Assembly: GCA_017475045.1 (NCBI GenBank) | Contig: JAFVGH010000034.1 | Span: 1-64,000 of the forward strand | Length of the DNA: 64,000 bases | DNA from: Fibrobacter sp. | GTDB taxonomy: Bacteria > Fibrobacterota > Fibrobacteria > Fibrobacterales > Fibrobacteraceae | Direction of reading: 5' to 3' | Part shown: piece after piece, positions 42,887 to 52,042 of the stretch | How positions within the stretch are numbered: the stretch's first letter is position 1 | Layout: each line of letters opens with the position of its first letter | Translations under genes and position numbers: made by a program | Notes under the pieces: model-generated | Databases searched by the model: none | What the model was told of the DNA's origin: nothing | What the model saw: the letters and a program-made list of their open reading frames with translations, nothing else

Positions 42887-43986
42887 CTGAAATTGTACTG
42901 ATAGTCAGGATTCTCCATCATAACCTTCCGACTGTTGGGATAATCCTCAATGAACCAGACCAAGAACTTGGTCAAGTCAATCTTGTCGGAAAGCATCCGA
43001 TCTCGCCGTTCCATACACACTTTCTTTCGATCGGACTCATTCAACCAGGTCTGCACCGACCGGAAAAAGCCCTCTATGTCCTTGGCCTTGTGGCTGAAGC
43101 CAAGTTGGTACTTATCCTCAATCTCGTTCAAGTAAGCCAAGCGACCGGAGAAATCGTTCAATCTGACAAAGGGAGTACCTAATACACCAGCTTCAGCTGC
43201 CATCGTCTGGCTGTCACCGATGAACAAATCGGCAAAGGCCATAATGTGATGAATGTCCAGTGGGTTGATATGCATCCGGTACTTCTCCAACTCGGGTTCC
43301 AGCGGTCGTTCAGACGTAATATACACTTCTCCACCGGTCGCCTCCAGCATGGACACCAACCGCAGGGCTGTATCCTTCTCAATACCATGGACACCGGTGT
43401 CATGATGCGCTGTTAACTGAGCAAAACGGATCAAATAAAAAGGATTATCCTGAGAGATACCATACTTTTCCAAGAATTTACGGTCCGGGGTAAAACTATT
43501 TGGATGAAGATAAGCCAATTCATGGTAGGAATGATGTCCTATCTTCTTATTCTCCCACTTCCCGCAACTGCAAATGGTTGGAGTGATAACGCCCGTGAAA
43601 AAGGGATAAAACAACTTGGCGAACAGCGGTGTCGCTTCTGCGTCATCCTCATCACAGTCAAAAGAGGGTATTCCCGTCAGTTTCCCGGCATAGGCAATCG
43701 CGCCATCGCAACCAATGAGGAAATCAGGTTTCGTCTGCCTGACTATCTTCATAACCGATCCGGTTTTCTGGATGAGCGACAGCGCCAAACCGACCTTCCC
43801 GGTCGTACGTGACCGCTCCTTGATTTTGAGATACTCCATCCCGGAATTCACACAAAGCTGTTCCAGCACATCCTTCGGCCGGATAACGACCACCACCTTG
43901 TGTCCATGGTCCTTTAACGTGCCGATTGTGTTCCGGAACAGGTGAAAATGCGCCGGATGGCTAATCATGAACAGATATGTATTCAT
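42883..43986 (-). CDS. DUF354-family GT-B-like protein
   Basis: 367 aa. The opening MNTYLFMISHPAHFHLFRNT and DFLIGCDGAIAYAGKLTGIP (about 92) with the FIGDSQTMAAEAGVLGTPFV block (about 254) mark the DUF354 family, whose fold resembles UDP-GlcNAc 2-epimerase and glycosyltransferases. The exact reaction is unknown. It overlaps the genes on both sides by 4 nt, so deacetylase-like, DUF354 and FemAB-like proteins are probably made in step. Confidence 0.82.
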   Translation of the reverse strand: MNTYLFMISHPAHFHLFRNTIGTLKDHGHKVVVVIRPKDVLEQLCVNSGMEYLKIKERSRTTGKVGLALSLIQKTGSVMKIVRQTKPDFLIGCDGAIAYAGKLTGIPSFDCDEDDAEATPLFAKLFYPFFTGVITPTICSCGKWENKKIGHHSYHELAYLHPNSFTPDRKFLEKYGISQDNPFYLIRFAQLTAHHDTGVHGIEKDTALRLVSMLEATGGEVYITSERPLEPELEKYRMHINPLDIHHIMAFADLFIGDSQTMAAEAGVLGTPFVRLNDFSGRLAYLNEIEDKYQLGFSHKAKDIEGFFRSVQTWLNESDRKKVCMERRDRMLSDKIDLTKFLVWFIEDYPNSRKVMMENPDYQYNFR

Positions 43987-44912
43987 CGTTTTTTCATCAG
44001 ATTAACAGCCCATTTACCCAAAGTGTACAAGGGCTTGTTGGCCACGTAGCGGAAACGGCCGTATTCGACTAATTCGCCACCAAATTTCGCTTTAAAATCA
44101 CGGACGCCGTAACCGCCGTCGCCAGGAGCTCCGGCACCCATCATGTCAAAGCGCTTGAAACCATTCTCCGCGGCGAAACGGATTCCATGGTATGTAGCCA
44201 CAGTTGATGGATAAACATTCTTGTACATACCGTCTTTCCCGCATGCGAACCATTCATAAACCGTATCTTCATCAAACACACAAACGGTTCCTCCGATTAT
44301 CTCACCCTCATAACGAACCAGTATAAAAATGCTGAAGAAAGACTCATATAGCTTTTCAAAGAAAGATAATGGAAAGAGCGGCGTCTTTACTCGCGTCTTA
44401 TACAGATCCTCCAATACGCTGTAGAACGCAACGACATCCTCCCGGGATGGATTCAAATCGACAGAAACGCCATTTTTCAAAGATGTCTTCACGTCCCGTT
44501 TGCGGCTCTTCCCCATCCGTTCTTCCATAGTGTCGGGATCCGATGTATCCACAATGAAATCATAATGGGGTTCGTAAACAAATCCAACCTTTTCGAAATA
44601 GGTTCGATATGCCGAATAGTCCCGAAAATTACGGGTTTCAATGTAAATAGCGCGCCCCCGAAGACCGCAGACACACTGCTTCAAGAGTGACTCAATCTCA
44701 TCTTCCCTAATGCCTTCTGCGAAATACGGCCCGGCATTGACAATCGCTCTTCTGGAAAAGAAACGCTTCAATGTGCCTCCATCGCTTTGAATATATCCTT
44801 GAATTCTACCGATTCTTCTGTCGCCACGTAATACTTCATATCGGAAAGGTTCAAACAGACCGGTTGCTTCCAAAAAGGAATAATACGCGTCAGATTGGAA
44901 AATGTCTTCCAT
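43983..44912 (-). CDS. FemAB-like GNAT acyltransferase
   Basis: 309 aa. Has the peptidoglycan-bridge FemAB/GNAT layout: an N-terminal divergent GNAT half and a second half with KSRKRDVKTSLKNGVSVDL (about 135), FILVRYEGEIIGGTVCVFDE (about 197) and RFDMMGAGAPGDGGYGVRDF KAK-type C-terminal loop (about 255). Such proteins in capsule loci probably add amino acids to sugars using aminoacyl-tRNA, but this is inference. The ATG overlaps the previous stop by 1 nt. Confidence 0.82.
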   Translation of the reverse strand: MEDIFQSDAYYSFLEATGLFEPFRYEVLRGDRRIGRIQGYIQSDGGTLKRFFSRRAIVNAGPYFAEGIREDEIESLLKQCVCGLRGRAIYIETRNFRDYSAYRTYFEKVGFVYEPHYDFIVDTSDPDTMEERMGKSRKRDVKTSLKNGVSVDLNPSREDVVAFYSVLEDLYKTRVKTPLFPLSFFEKLYESFFSIFILVRYEGEIIGGTVCVFDEDTVYEWFACGKDGMYKNVYPSTVATYHGIRFAAENGFKRFDMMGAGAPGDGGYGVRDFKAKFGGELVEYGRFRYVANKPLYTLGKWAVNLMKKR

Positions 44913-45826
44913 CAATAACAAATCGAACTATAAATACCAATAAGTTTGGCCGCCACTTGAGTATTGGTCAATCCATCCCGCAAAACGGCCTCACGTCCAC
45001 GAGTTCTTCCATCAAAAGCGAGTGCTTGCCGGAGCGCATCGGCCAAAGACTGCGCATCCGATCTTGCCACAAAACATCCGTCGATTCCGGAAACCCTTTC
45101 CGCCACATCACCCACATCCACGCTAACGATCGGGCAACCACAAGCCATCGCTTCTTTGATTACCTGGGGCGATCCTTCCGTGAAAGAGGTCATCAAGAAT
45201 GCGTCGGAAGCCTGCATCAAAGTCGCAACCTGCTGACGAGAATATCCGCTGAGTTCAAGCAAAGTAGCCTCGGGGAAAAACTCCATGGCTTCTTTCGCCA
45301 GAGGAGCATTCTTAACCCGATTATCAAAAGCCCCGGCAAAGAGAACGTATCTCTTGGACGCATCAAGGCCCATGATTCTACGGGCTTCGGCCTTGTCAAT
45401 TAATGGGTAATCCTCCTGGTTTATACCACAAGGGATGAGTGCATAATCTTTTTCCGGCTTGGCGATATTGACATTCCTCTGTGATACGAAGATATTGAAC
45501 CGAGAACGACGGATTGACTTTTTCGACAGCAATAATACTTTGGGGTCATTGATGTCACTACCGTGGTAAGTTGTAATCACGGGGACTTTCCTCTGGTAAT
45601 TGGCGAGCAAGCCGCACAGACCGTAGTGGGCATGAATCAAATCCGGATGGAACTCCCAGATGGCTTTCTTTAACTTCGGGATCTGACGAAGATATCCAAT
45701 GATTCCTTTGCCGTTCACGCCAAAAAAACAACAATCGGCGCCCAATTTCTCAATTGCTTCAACCTGCTCTGTGATAAACGGAGCATAATGACCATTCTTA
45801 CAGCGGGCGACGATTAAGACTCGCAT
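44912..45826 (-). CDS. Glycosyltransferase, GT4
   Basis: 304 aa GT-B. DLIHAHYGLCGLLANYQRKV (about 60) and VITTYHGSDIND (about 81) form the acceptor domain. The donor half has KRYVLFAGAFDNRVKNAPLA (about 158) and the EX7E motif in SFTEGSPQVIKEAMACGCPI (about 223). Sugar unknown. It lies 4 nt after the FkbH-like gene. Confidence 0.9.
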   Translation of the reverse strand: MRVLIVARCKNGHYAPFITEQVEAIEKLGADCCFFGVNGKGIIGYLRQIPKLKKAIWEFHPDLIHAHYGLCGLLANYQRKVPVITTYHGSDINDPKVLLLSKKSIRRSRFNIFVSQRNVNIAKPEKDYALIPCGINQEDYPLIDKAEARRIMGLDASKRYVLFAGAFDNRVKNAPLAKEAMEFFPEATLLELSGYSRQQVATLMQASDAFLMTSFTEGSPQVIKEAMACGCPIVSVDVGDVAERVSGIDGCFVARSDAQSLADALRQALAFDGRTRGREAVLRDGLTNTQVAAKLIGIYSSICY

Positions 45827-45830
45827 CCTC

Positions 45831-47693
45831 TCAACCTCGTTTCTTATAAATCTTGTCGTAAACAGATTTGACTCCCCTATATATAGAAGAATTCGGGCTC
45901 AACACTTTTTTTAAAACCTTCCGGACCTTCAAGGTCAAGTTGTCCACCAATACCATTTTTGATGAATATGAGTTCATCTTCTTCCCGGTAACGGATAGAA
46001 TCACAGCGATGAGTCGCTGAGCAATTTCATAGTAAACCCGTGAGGAGAAATGATTAATCCCACCCTCAAAGTCTGAAGGGCTTTTGATGCAATCGTCAAC
46101 CTGGACATACTTGATACGGGGATGATCCTGGGCAAAAGCCTTTACTGCCTCATTAATTCCCTGATGACGCTGCTTTACGTCTTCCTGCCCATCAATACCC
46201 TTTGTCGCACCCAAGACCAAACAGATAGACGTCTCTTGTGGGATCCAATCCAAGCAATTCTGCAAAAAAGAAACATACATCTCCGGAGTCGTAAGGCCGA
46301 GGCACTCATATTTTTCAGAGAAGGATCGCAGATAATCCTCTGTGAAAATGTTCCCTCCTGTGTATGTGGTTCGATTGATGTAACGATTCCAGTTCTCCGG
46401 GTTAGTCATATCCAGGCCGCCGAAAACCACCCGGATATCCGTTCCTTTCTTCCGATAAATCTGATAGGTGGATTCTATCAAGGTGCTGAGAATGATCAAA
46501 TCATACTTCCCGGTGAAGAAAGTTCCCGAGAGCATGGCAGGGTCCACGAAGATGCAGTCGCGTACAATCGCCTCTTTATCCTGGCCGGAATAAGTATGAA
46601 GCCCCTCAATGTGAACGGAATGATTGTATGCGTCGATAATCTGTCCATCCTGGTTGCTCACATAAGTGAACTCAGTCACGAACTGGTCGGAACCTTTGAT
46701 GTAGACTAGTGAATGGGACATGTCGCACGGTCCTTTCAGCAGAACTCGGCAATGGATTTCAGGGGTGGCAGGTTCGTTGTCAAGATGCGTTTCCTTTCCG
46801 GTCTGATTGATCCATCCGGGACATTCCGTCTTGTTCAATTGCATGCGGACATCCCCGATCACGGTTAATTCCGGGAAACCAAGCTTGGCATACACCCACT
46901 GCTCAACTTGCTGGCCCATTGTCCGGCAGGAGAACAGGAAATGCTCCAGTTGGTCGTCCTTCTTCGCATAGAACCCCACAATGCCATAATCCCCGAACCG
47001 GTCCTTCGCCGTCACATAACCGCATTGATAATCCGGGTCTTTAAGAATCTGCTCGAGTTCATCGATGCCAATCCTTTTCTTCGTATAATTCAACTGGTTG
47101 CTCCGAAGAAGCAACTCGTGAATCCGTTGAATCTGGTTCAGGCAGTCTTCGTGGATTTCGACCTGAATATCACTGTCATACAGGAACGCCTCGTTGCTGG
47201 CATAGGACTTTGAAGCGGTATCCTTTTCTTCCAGAATCTTATACTGCTTCAGACGCTTATGCGTAGGATCTTTCTTTTCCAGATTCGCGACCTGCTTGAT
47301 CAACTCCGGAATCACCTCCGGCCCCTCGATCTGAATATCGGGTAGGAAGTGCTTTGCTTCGCCTAAATTGGACGGATTGTCATCGAGGAACAGGACATTG
47401 ACCGGCCGCAGGGCCATTTTGTCTAATTTGTCCTTCAACTGAGGGCCTTTGCTATCCCAATTGATGGACGGGAACACAAACAGATCCCATACACCCAATT
47501 CTTGGAGATGCTGCTTGGTCGGCTCAAACTCGTTCTTGGAACAAATGGAGTTTATAATGCCGCAGTCCGTGAGATCACGAACCAGATTCGCATTCTCCTT
47601 GGGGAAGCGGGCACCTCCTTCGGACAAGGTTCCGGCCCAGAATGTGTCGTCCAGATCCCAGACAATCAGTTTTATTGAATCCAGATGAATCAT
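45831..47693 (-). CDS. FkbH-like HAD protein with C-terminal SGNH-like domain
   Basis: 620 aa. The N-terminal HAD domain begins IKLIVWDLDDTFWAGTLSEG, with the DxDxT nucleophile motif (about 11-15) and motif III/IV VLFLDDNPSNLGEAK (about 97). Then an FkbH-type middle with a GNAT-like segment (LLRSNQLNYTKKRI). The C-terminal 250 residues (IILSTLIESTYQIYRKKG, CLVLGATKGIDGQE, INHFSSRVYYEIAQRL) resemble an SGNH/GDSL-type domain, but the catalytic residues are not clear. FkbH proteins load glyceryl or acyl groups from phosphoglycerate; a glyceryl or lactyl decoration of the polysaccharide is one possibility. Confidence 0.78.
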   Translation of the reverse strand: MIHLDSIKLIVWDLDDTFWAGTLSEGGARFPKENANLVRDLTDCGIINSICSKNEFEPTKQHLQELGVWDLFVFPSINWDSKGPQLKDKLDKMALRPVNVLFLDDNPSNLGEAKHFLPDIQIEGPEVIPELIKQVANLEKKDPTHKRLKQYKILEEKDTASKSYASNEAFLYDSDIQVEIHEDCLNQIQRIHELLLRSNQLNYTKKRIGIDELEQILKDPDYQCGYVTAKDRFGDYGIVGFYAKKDDQLEHFLFSCRTMGQQVEQWVYAKLGFPELTVIGDVRMQLNKTECPGWINQTGKETHLDNEPATPEIHCRVLLKGPCDMSHSLVYIKGSDQFVTEFTYVSNQDGQIIDAYNHSVHIEGLHTYSGQDKEAIVRDCIFVDPAMLSGTFFTGKYDLIILSTLIESTYQIYRKKGTDIRVVFGGLDMTNPENWNRYINRTTYTGGNIFTEDYLRSFSEKYECLGLTTPEMYVSFLQNCLDWIPQETSICLVLGATKGIDGQEDVKQRHQGINEAVKAFAQDHPRIKYVQVDDCIKSPSDFEGGINHFSSRVYYEIAQRLIAVILSVTGKKMNSYSSKMVLVDNLTLKVRKVLKKVLSPNSSIYRGVKSVYDKIYKKRG

Positions 47694-47696
47694 AAA

Positions 47697-49103
47697 CTAG
47701 AACAGTCCGCGGCTGCCAAGTTTAAAGTATGCCCAAGCAACTTCCATGAAAAAGACAAGCACACACCACCAATTCAAAAGTTTGAAGGTTTTAGCACGCA
47801 AGGTGGCAATACCGTATGCCCACATCAAAATAAGACAAGGAAGACCTGGCAAAAGGAAGCGCTCTGAATTACTGAATCCACTTAACGATACAACACCTAA
47901 GTAAGCAATAGTAAAGGCGCCAATTAACGAAAAGTTTCGCCATTCCTTTCTGCGAAGAGCTTCGTAAATGGCCAGAATAGCAAATAGACCCATAAAGTTA
48001 CGGATGAAATTACCGCCATGCTTTTCTTGCTGACCATATTGCTGATCGACATCAACCATGGTGGAAAATGGCAGAACAAATACCATAGGGGCCATAACGG
48101 TTCCAGTAGCGTATTGGGCCCATTGATTGCCTCGTGATACTTGCTCAAGTCTTTTTCTGGAGACATTATCCTCTCGGTCTTCCCATAACCCTTCAATCTC
48201 GGTTAGAATAACTCCTCCACCTGCTACTAACACGCACAATAACCCCCAGCCAATAATAGCAAATCTCTTCCAACCTTTTTTCATTGAAGGTGTAGAAGAA
48301 AAAAGGGCTGCTGTCGCAAAAGCAAAAGCCGCAGCTACTCCAATTACAGTGCGGAAAAAGAATAATGATCCTACCAACAATGAAGGGACGAGTATATTTA
48401 TGAAGAAGAGTTTTTTACTACGGAAAAGATAATCTGCCCGTTCAAGAAAAGCGCAAATCAAAAAGAGCATTTCTGTTTCTTTCAGGTGATAACCGCAATA
48501 GATGATGAGATTAGGCATAAGTGCACACATCATGACAGACAATCTGGTAGTCGACTCGTCAAAAGTGCGAGAGCTAATCTTATAGACCAAATAGCACATC
48601 CATGTTCCCAAAATCGCTTTTAAGATACGAGGAATTATGATTATAGGCCCAAATGCTTTATATAGGATGGTCAAATAAAGCGGGTATCCCACATCGGAAA
48701 CACCGACAGATCCGGGGCCGAAATAATAATTCCAAGCAACAGACCATGGCTCGGATGCGAGCCATTCGGCCTCTTCATGATATCCCAAGGAATCCGCCGC
48801 TCCATATTCAAACGGAATACCCGTAACCCTTGAATAATAAAAGTATGATACAACAACCCATATCAGACGAATAATCAATGCGATAAAGAGTATACGTTGT
48901 AAAAAACGTTTCTCCGTGAGTGTCTTCCAATCTTTACTCCAGTTGCTTAAGCAAAGAAAGAAACAACATACACACACAATACCAACCAGCATGTATTCGA
49001 TTCTCATCGCATATTGAATGTATACCAAACTTACAATAGCCAATGAGATCAAATAAACGATAATGGCTCGATTAGAAATCTGTTTCGGAAAATATGGAAT
49101 CAT
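47697..49103 (-). CDS. Multi-spanning membrane glycosyltransferase (GT39/ArnT-like)
   Basis: 468 aa integral membrane protein with about ten hydrophobic spans. An extracytoplasmic loop after the first spans has IPFEYGAADSLGYHEEAEWL (about 97), matching the DxxxY pattern of polyprenyl-phosphate-sugar-dependent GT-C enzymes, and DVGYPLYLTILYKAFGP further on. It probably transfers a sugar from a polyprenyl-phosphate carrier on the periplasmic face. A Wzy-type polymerase is the alternative, since no other candidate is seen. Confidence 0.72.
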   Translation of the reverse strand: MIPYFPKQISNRAIIVYLISLAIVSLVYIQYAMRIEYMLVGIVCVCCFFLCLSNWSKDWKTLTEKRFLQRILFIALIIRLIWVVVSYFYYSRVTGIPFEYGAADSLGYHEEAEWLASEPWSVAWNYYFGPGSVGVSDVGYPLYLTILYKAFGPIIIIPRILKAILGTWMCYLVYKISSRTFDESTTRLSVMMCALMPNLIIYCGYHLKETEMLFLICAFLERADYLFRSKKLFFINILVPSLLVGSLFFFRTVIGVAAAFAFATAALFSSTPSMKKGWKRFAIIGWGLLCVLVAGGGVILTEIEGLWEDREDNVSRKRLEQVSRGNQWAQYATGTVMAPMVFVLPFSTMVDVDQQYGQQEKHGGNFIRNFMGLFAILAIYEALRRKEWRNFSLIGAFTIAYLGVVSLSGFSNSERFLLPGLPCLILMWAYGIATLRAKTFKLLNWWCVLVFFMEVAWAYFKLGSRGLF

Positions 49104-49115
49104 ATTAAGGATGGT

Positions 49116-50261
49116 CTATAACATGGAATCATATACGATGGAAACTGCCTCGGATATAGTTTCCCAAGAATACAATAAAGCTTCTTTACGACACATTCGC
49201 GACATTTCTACCCAATCAGTATGAGATGACATAAGATGTTCAATAAAAGATGAGAAAGATATCGTATCACCATAATCTGCCAATAGCCCCGTCACGCCGT
49301 CAGAAATAACATAGGGAATGCCTCCCACTTTTGTGGCGACGACGGGAAGCCCAGCAGCCATAGCCTCTGCCAAAGCGATACCCTGAGATTCTTCCTGACT
49401 GTGTAAAGCGAAAAGATGCGCTTTATGATAAAGGTTAAAAAGCTCCTCTTTAGGAACATCTGTGAGAATTGATATGCGATTTTTATATGGGCTGGCGGAA
49501 AGATACTCTTTCATTTTTCTGAAATAATCCGATTCGGCCATACTTCCACAAATAGTAAGGTGGGCATCCGGTATCTTTTCACAAATCTTTTCAAAAGACT
49601 GAATCAAAAACAGATGCCCTTTTCTTTTAGAAATAGCGCCGACGGATAATATCTCATGAGAATTGTCAGAGCACGAAATATGGTAAAAATTATCCTGAAT
49701 CCCCTGCGGGATAATCGTCATATGAGGAACAGACGAAAGATGATACGCTCGGATTGCTTTCTCAACATATTCCGTATCAACTATAACTTCTTTTGCCGAT
49801 CTGAGAATACGCCTTTCTGCAGAGGATTGAACAATCAATTGATATAGCGTTTTTAGTGAAAATTGCTTTCTCAACAACTTTTTCTTTTCGACATTAATCA
49901 GTCCATGGACAGTTACGGCAACGGGAATACCTATTTTTCTTAACGAATCAAAAACCGTCCAATTGAAGGGGCTAGTTCCATGAAGATGACAAATAGAAGG
50001 CTGAAGAGACGTTATGATTTTTAACATGTCCGGAATTCGGCCCGAGGCGTCTTTCTGATATCGGCCCATGTTCCGAAAACGGTAAACGGTCACTTCTCCT
50101 ATTCTCTCAATGGAATCCGCGCCATTAAGCCGAGGAATATCAAGAGCGAAAACAGCATGACTCTTGGCTTGCTCCGTAGCAAGGCCATAAACAGAAGACT
50201 CAACTCCTCCCCGAATTAAATCCGGGCTCATAGGAAACTGACCGATTTGGAGAATGCGCAT
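49116..50261 (-). CDS. Glycosyltransferase, GT4
   Basis: 381 aa GT-B. Glycine-rich start LQIGQFPMSPDLIRGGVESS, SICHLHGTSPFNWTVFDSL (about 90), EILSVGAISKRKGHLFLIQS (about 207), and the EX7E block in HSQEESQGIALAEAMAAGLP (about 291). Sugar unknown. Its stop overlaps nothing; the upstream GT2 gene shares 1 nt with its start. Confidence 0.92.
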   Translation of the reverse strand: MRILQIGQFPMSPDLIRGGVESSVYGLATEQAKSHAVFALDIPRLNGADSIERIGEVTVYRFRNMGRYQKDASGRIPDMLKIITSLQPSICHLHGTSPFNWTVFDSLRKIGIPVAVTVHGLINVEKKKLLRKQFSLKTLYQLIVQSSAERRILRSAKEVIVDTEYVEKAIRAYHLSSVPHMTIIPQGIQDNFYHISCSDNSHEILSVGAISKRKGHLFLIQSFEKICEKIPDAHLTICGSMAESDYFRKMKEYLSASPYKNRISILTDVPKEELFNLYHKAHLFALHSQEESQGIALAEAMAAGLPVVATKVGGIPYVISDGVTGLLADYGDTISFSSFIEHLMSSHTDWVEMSRMCRKEALLYSWETISEAVSIVYDSML

Positions 50262-51229
50262 TAACCTGTAAAAAACCGTAAGAACTTCAATAATCGTTGC
50301 TTGAGAAAAGATCCTCTCACCAAAAAGGCTTCACGAATCCTTAATAGCCCAATAGGCGCCTTATACAATAAAGATGTCTTTTTCGGCTGCCTTCCCCAAT
50401 TCACTTTGGAAAGCTCTTGTTCGGCAGCTTCATGATACTGTTTGGACAGATAGTATGGGAATAGCCCATATGTCCTTAAATTATCCAAAAGTTGTTTGAG
50501 TTCCGGACTGGATTTCTCTTCATCGGCGAGATAATCCAAATTCCACAGCATATGACAATTCGGGTCATGCAACTTGCCTATGCCTCTCCATGCCGGATCC
50601 GAATCCTGAAAATAAAAGGATAGAGGTTCATTTAAAAATGCCACTTTGTACTTCAGAACAATCTTGATCCATAGGTCAAAATCCTCTCCCAACTTCAGAT
50701 GGGGGCGAAACCCACCCATCTCGTCAAAAACTATCCTTGGAAGAGATACCGCTCCGGTCCATAGAGGCATTCTCAAATCCTCCGCATATACTCTACAGTA
50801 ATTGATATACCCGCTCTCGGCCCTTTTTACACAAACCTTCTCGACACCGTTCTTAACATAGTAATAATTCGTTCCATAGATTCCCGCATCGGGATATAAA
50901 CGGATCAACTCGTCCATCTTCTCCAAAAAAGTGGGAGCCCACCAATCATCGGCATCGAGAAAACATAAAAATTCACCATGGGATACAGAAACGCCATTAT
51001 TCCTGGCTGTACTGACACCGGCATTGTTCTGATGAATCAGTTGATGAGCGACATCACATCCATCCAAAACTGAATGTGCTTTGGCAAATGAGTCATCCGA
51101 ACTTCCATCATCCACGACAATGAATTCAAAATCCCGGAAGGTCTGCGACAAAACGCTGTCAAGCGCCTTTTTCACATAAGGTGCTTTATTAAACAGCGGC
51201 ATGATAACAGAAAACCTCACTTTTTCCAC
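50261..51229 (-). CDS. Glycosyltransferase, GT2
   Basis: 322 aa. GT-A start VRFSVIMPLFNKAPYVKKAL, FIVVDDGSSDDS (about 36) and the DxD block FLCFLDADDWWAPTFLEKM (about 87), with GEDFDLWIKIVLKYKVAFL (about 177) as the acceptor-side signature. Typical capsule glycosyltransferase of unknown donor. Its ATG is 13 nt inside the upstream gene, so coupled translation is likely. Confidence 0.92.
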   Translation of the reverse strand: MEKVRFSVIMPLFNKAPYVKKALDSVLSQTFRDFEFIVVDDGSSDDSFAKAHSVLDGCDVAHQLIHQNNAGVSTARNNGVSVSHGEFLCFLDADDWWAPTFLEKMDELIRLYPDAGIYGTNYYYVKNGVEKVCVKRAESGYINYCRVYAEDLRMPLWTGAVSLPRIVFDEMGGFRPHLKLGEDFDLWIKIVLKYKVAFLNEPLSFYFQDSDPAWRGIGKLHDPNCHMLWNLDYLADEEKSSPELKQLLDNLRTYGLFPYYLSKQYHEAAEQELSKVNWGRQPKKTSLLYKAPIGLLRIREAFLVRGSFLKQRLLKFLRFFTG

Positions 51230-52038
51230 TTTTCAATCTTAAACAGGCATCTTTCCAGAAACCAGACAAGTTTGTATGCCCAAGGATGTTTCTGGAGTCG
51301 ATTCATTTGTTCGATTGGGAACGCCCATCTTTCGTAATCGGCAAGAATCGCGGGAGAAAACAGTTGATCCAAGACCAACGTCCTCTCCTTTCTGTCAAGG
51401 TCTTTGTTCGTCTCACTGATTCCGTTCATGTCGAATAAAGAAACATCGATGTCAGTGTAAACTGGTTTTTCTCCCCCTAAAACTATCACCTGAAGATACC
51501 ATTTCCAGTCAGAAACTATCTTCAAAGACTCATCATAAAGGCCATATTGATTGAACAAATCCTTGCGGATATATGCGGGAGAGTGATTCAAGGTTCCGTT
51601 GAAGAAGCCTAGAAAGGTTATATCTCTCCCCGCAAAACTCTTGTCACGAAATACTTGCCCATCAGGCATATCCTTGAGCATGTTTCCATAGAGTATGGAC
51701 GGATTACCGTTTTTATCCAAAGCTTCGAACATTTTTTCGGTCACATCGTCCGAGACCAGGCAATCACCACTGTTGAGGAACTGCAGGTAATCTCCTGTGG
51801 CCATCCCAATGCCCTTGTTCATGGCATTGTATATGCCCTTGTCTGGCTCGGAAACCCACTTTAAACGATGGCCAAAATGCTCGGCGAATTCTTGAATCGT
51901 CTCAACGCTTCCATCTGTACTGCCACCGTCAATGAGAACATATTCAAAGTCGTCTCTCCGTTGAGATAACACACTGGTAAGGGTTTTTACTAAACCCTCT
52001 CGGTTATTCCAATTTATTGTGATAATAGTCAGTTGCAT
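51217..52038 (-). CDS. Glycosyltransferase, GT2
   Basis: 273 aa. MQLTIITINWNNREGLVKTL, YVLIDGGSTDGSVETIQEFA (about 32) and LQFLNSGDCLVSDD (about 80), the WcaA/PglC-linked colanic-type subfamily with NxGD instead of DxDD. The start MQLTIIT is chosen; the longer reading is only upstream overlap with the neighbouring gene. Donor unknown. Confidence 0.9.
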   Translation of the reverse strand: MQLTIITINWNNREGLVKTLTSVLSQRRDDFEYVLIDGGSTDGSVETIQEFAEHFGHRLKWVSEPDKGIYNAMNKGIGMATGDYLQFLNSGDCLVSDDVTEKMFEALDKNGNPSILYGNMLKDMPDGQVFRDKSFAGRDITFLGFFNGTLNHSPAYIRKDLFNQYGLYDESLKIVSDWKWYLQVIVLGGEKPVYTDIDVSLFDMNGISETNKDLDRKERTLVLDQLFSPAILADYERWAFPIEQMNRLQKHPWAYKLVWFLERCLFKIEKWKK

Positions 52039-52042
52039 ATTA

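Noticed and set aside
47697..49103. Confident call of a Wzy polymerase
   Set aside because: The DxxxY-type loop favours a GT39-like enzyme, so Wzy is kept only as an alternative.
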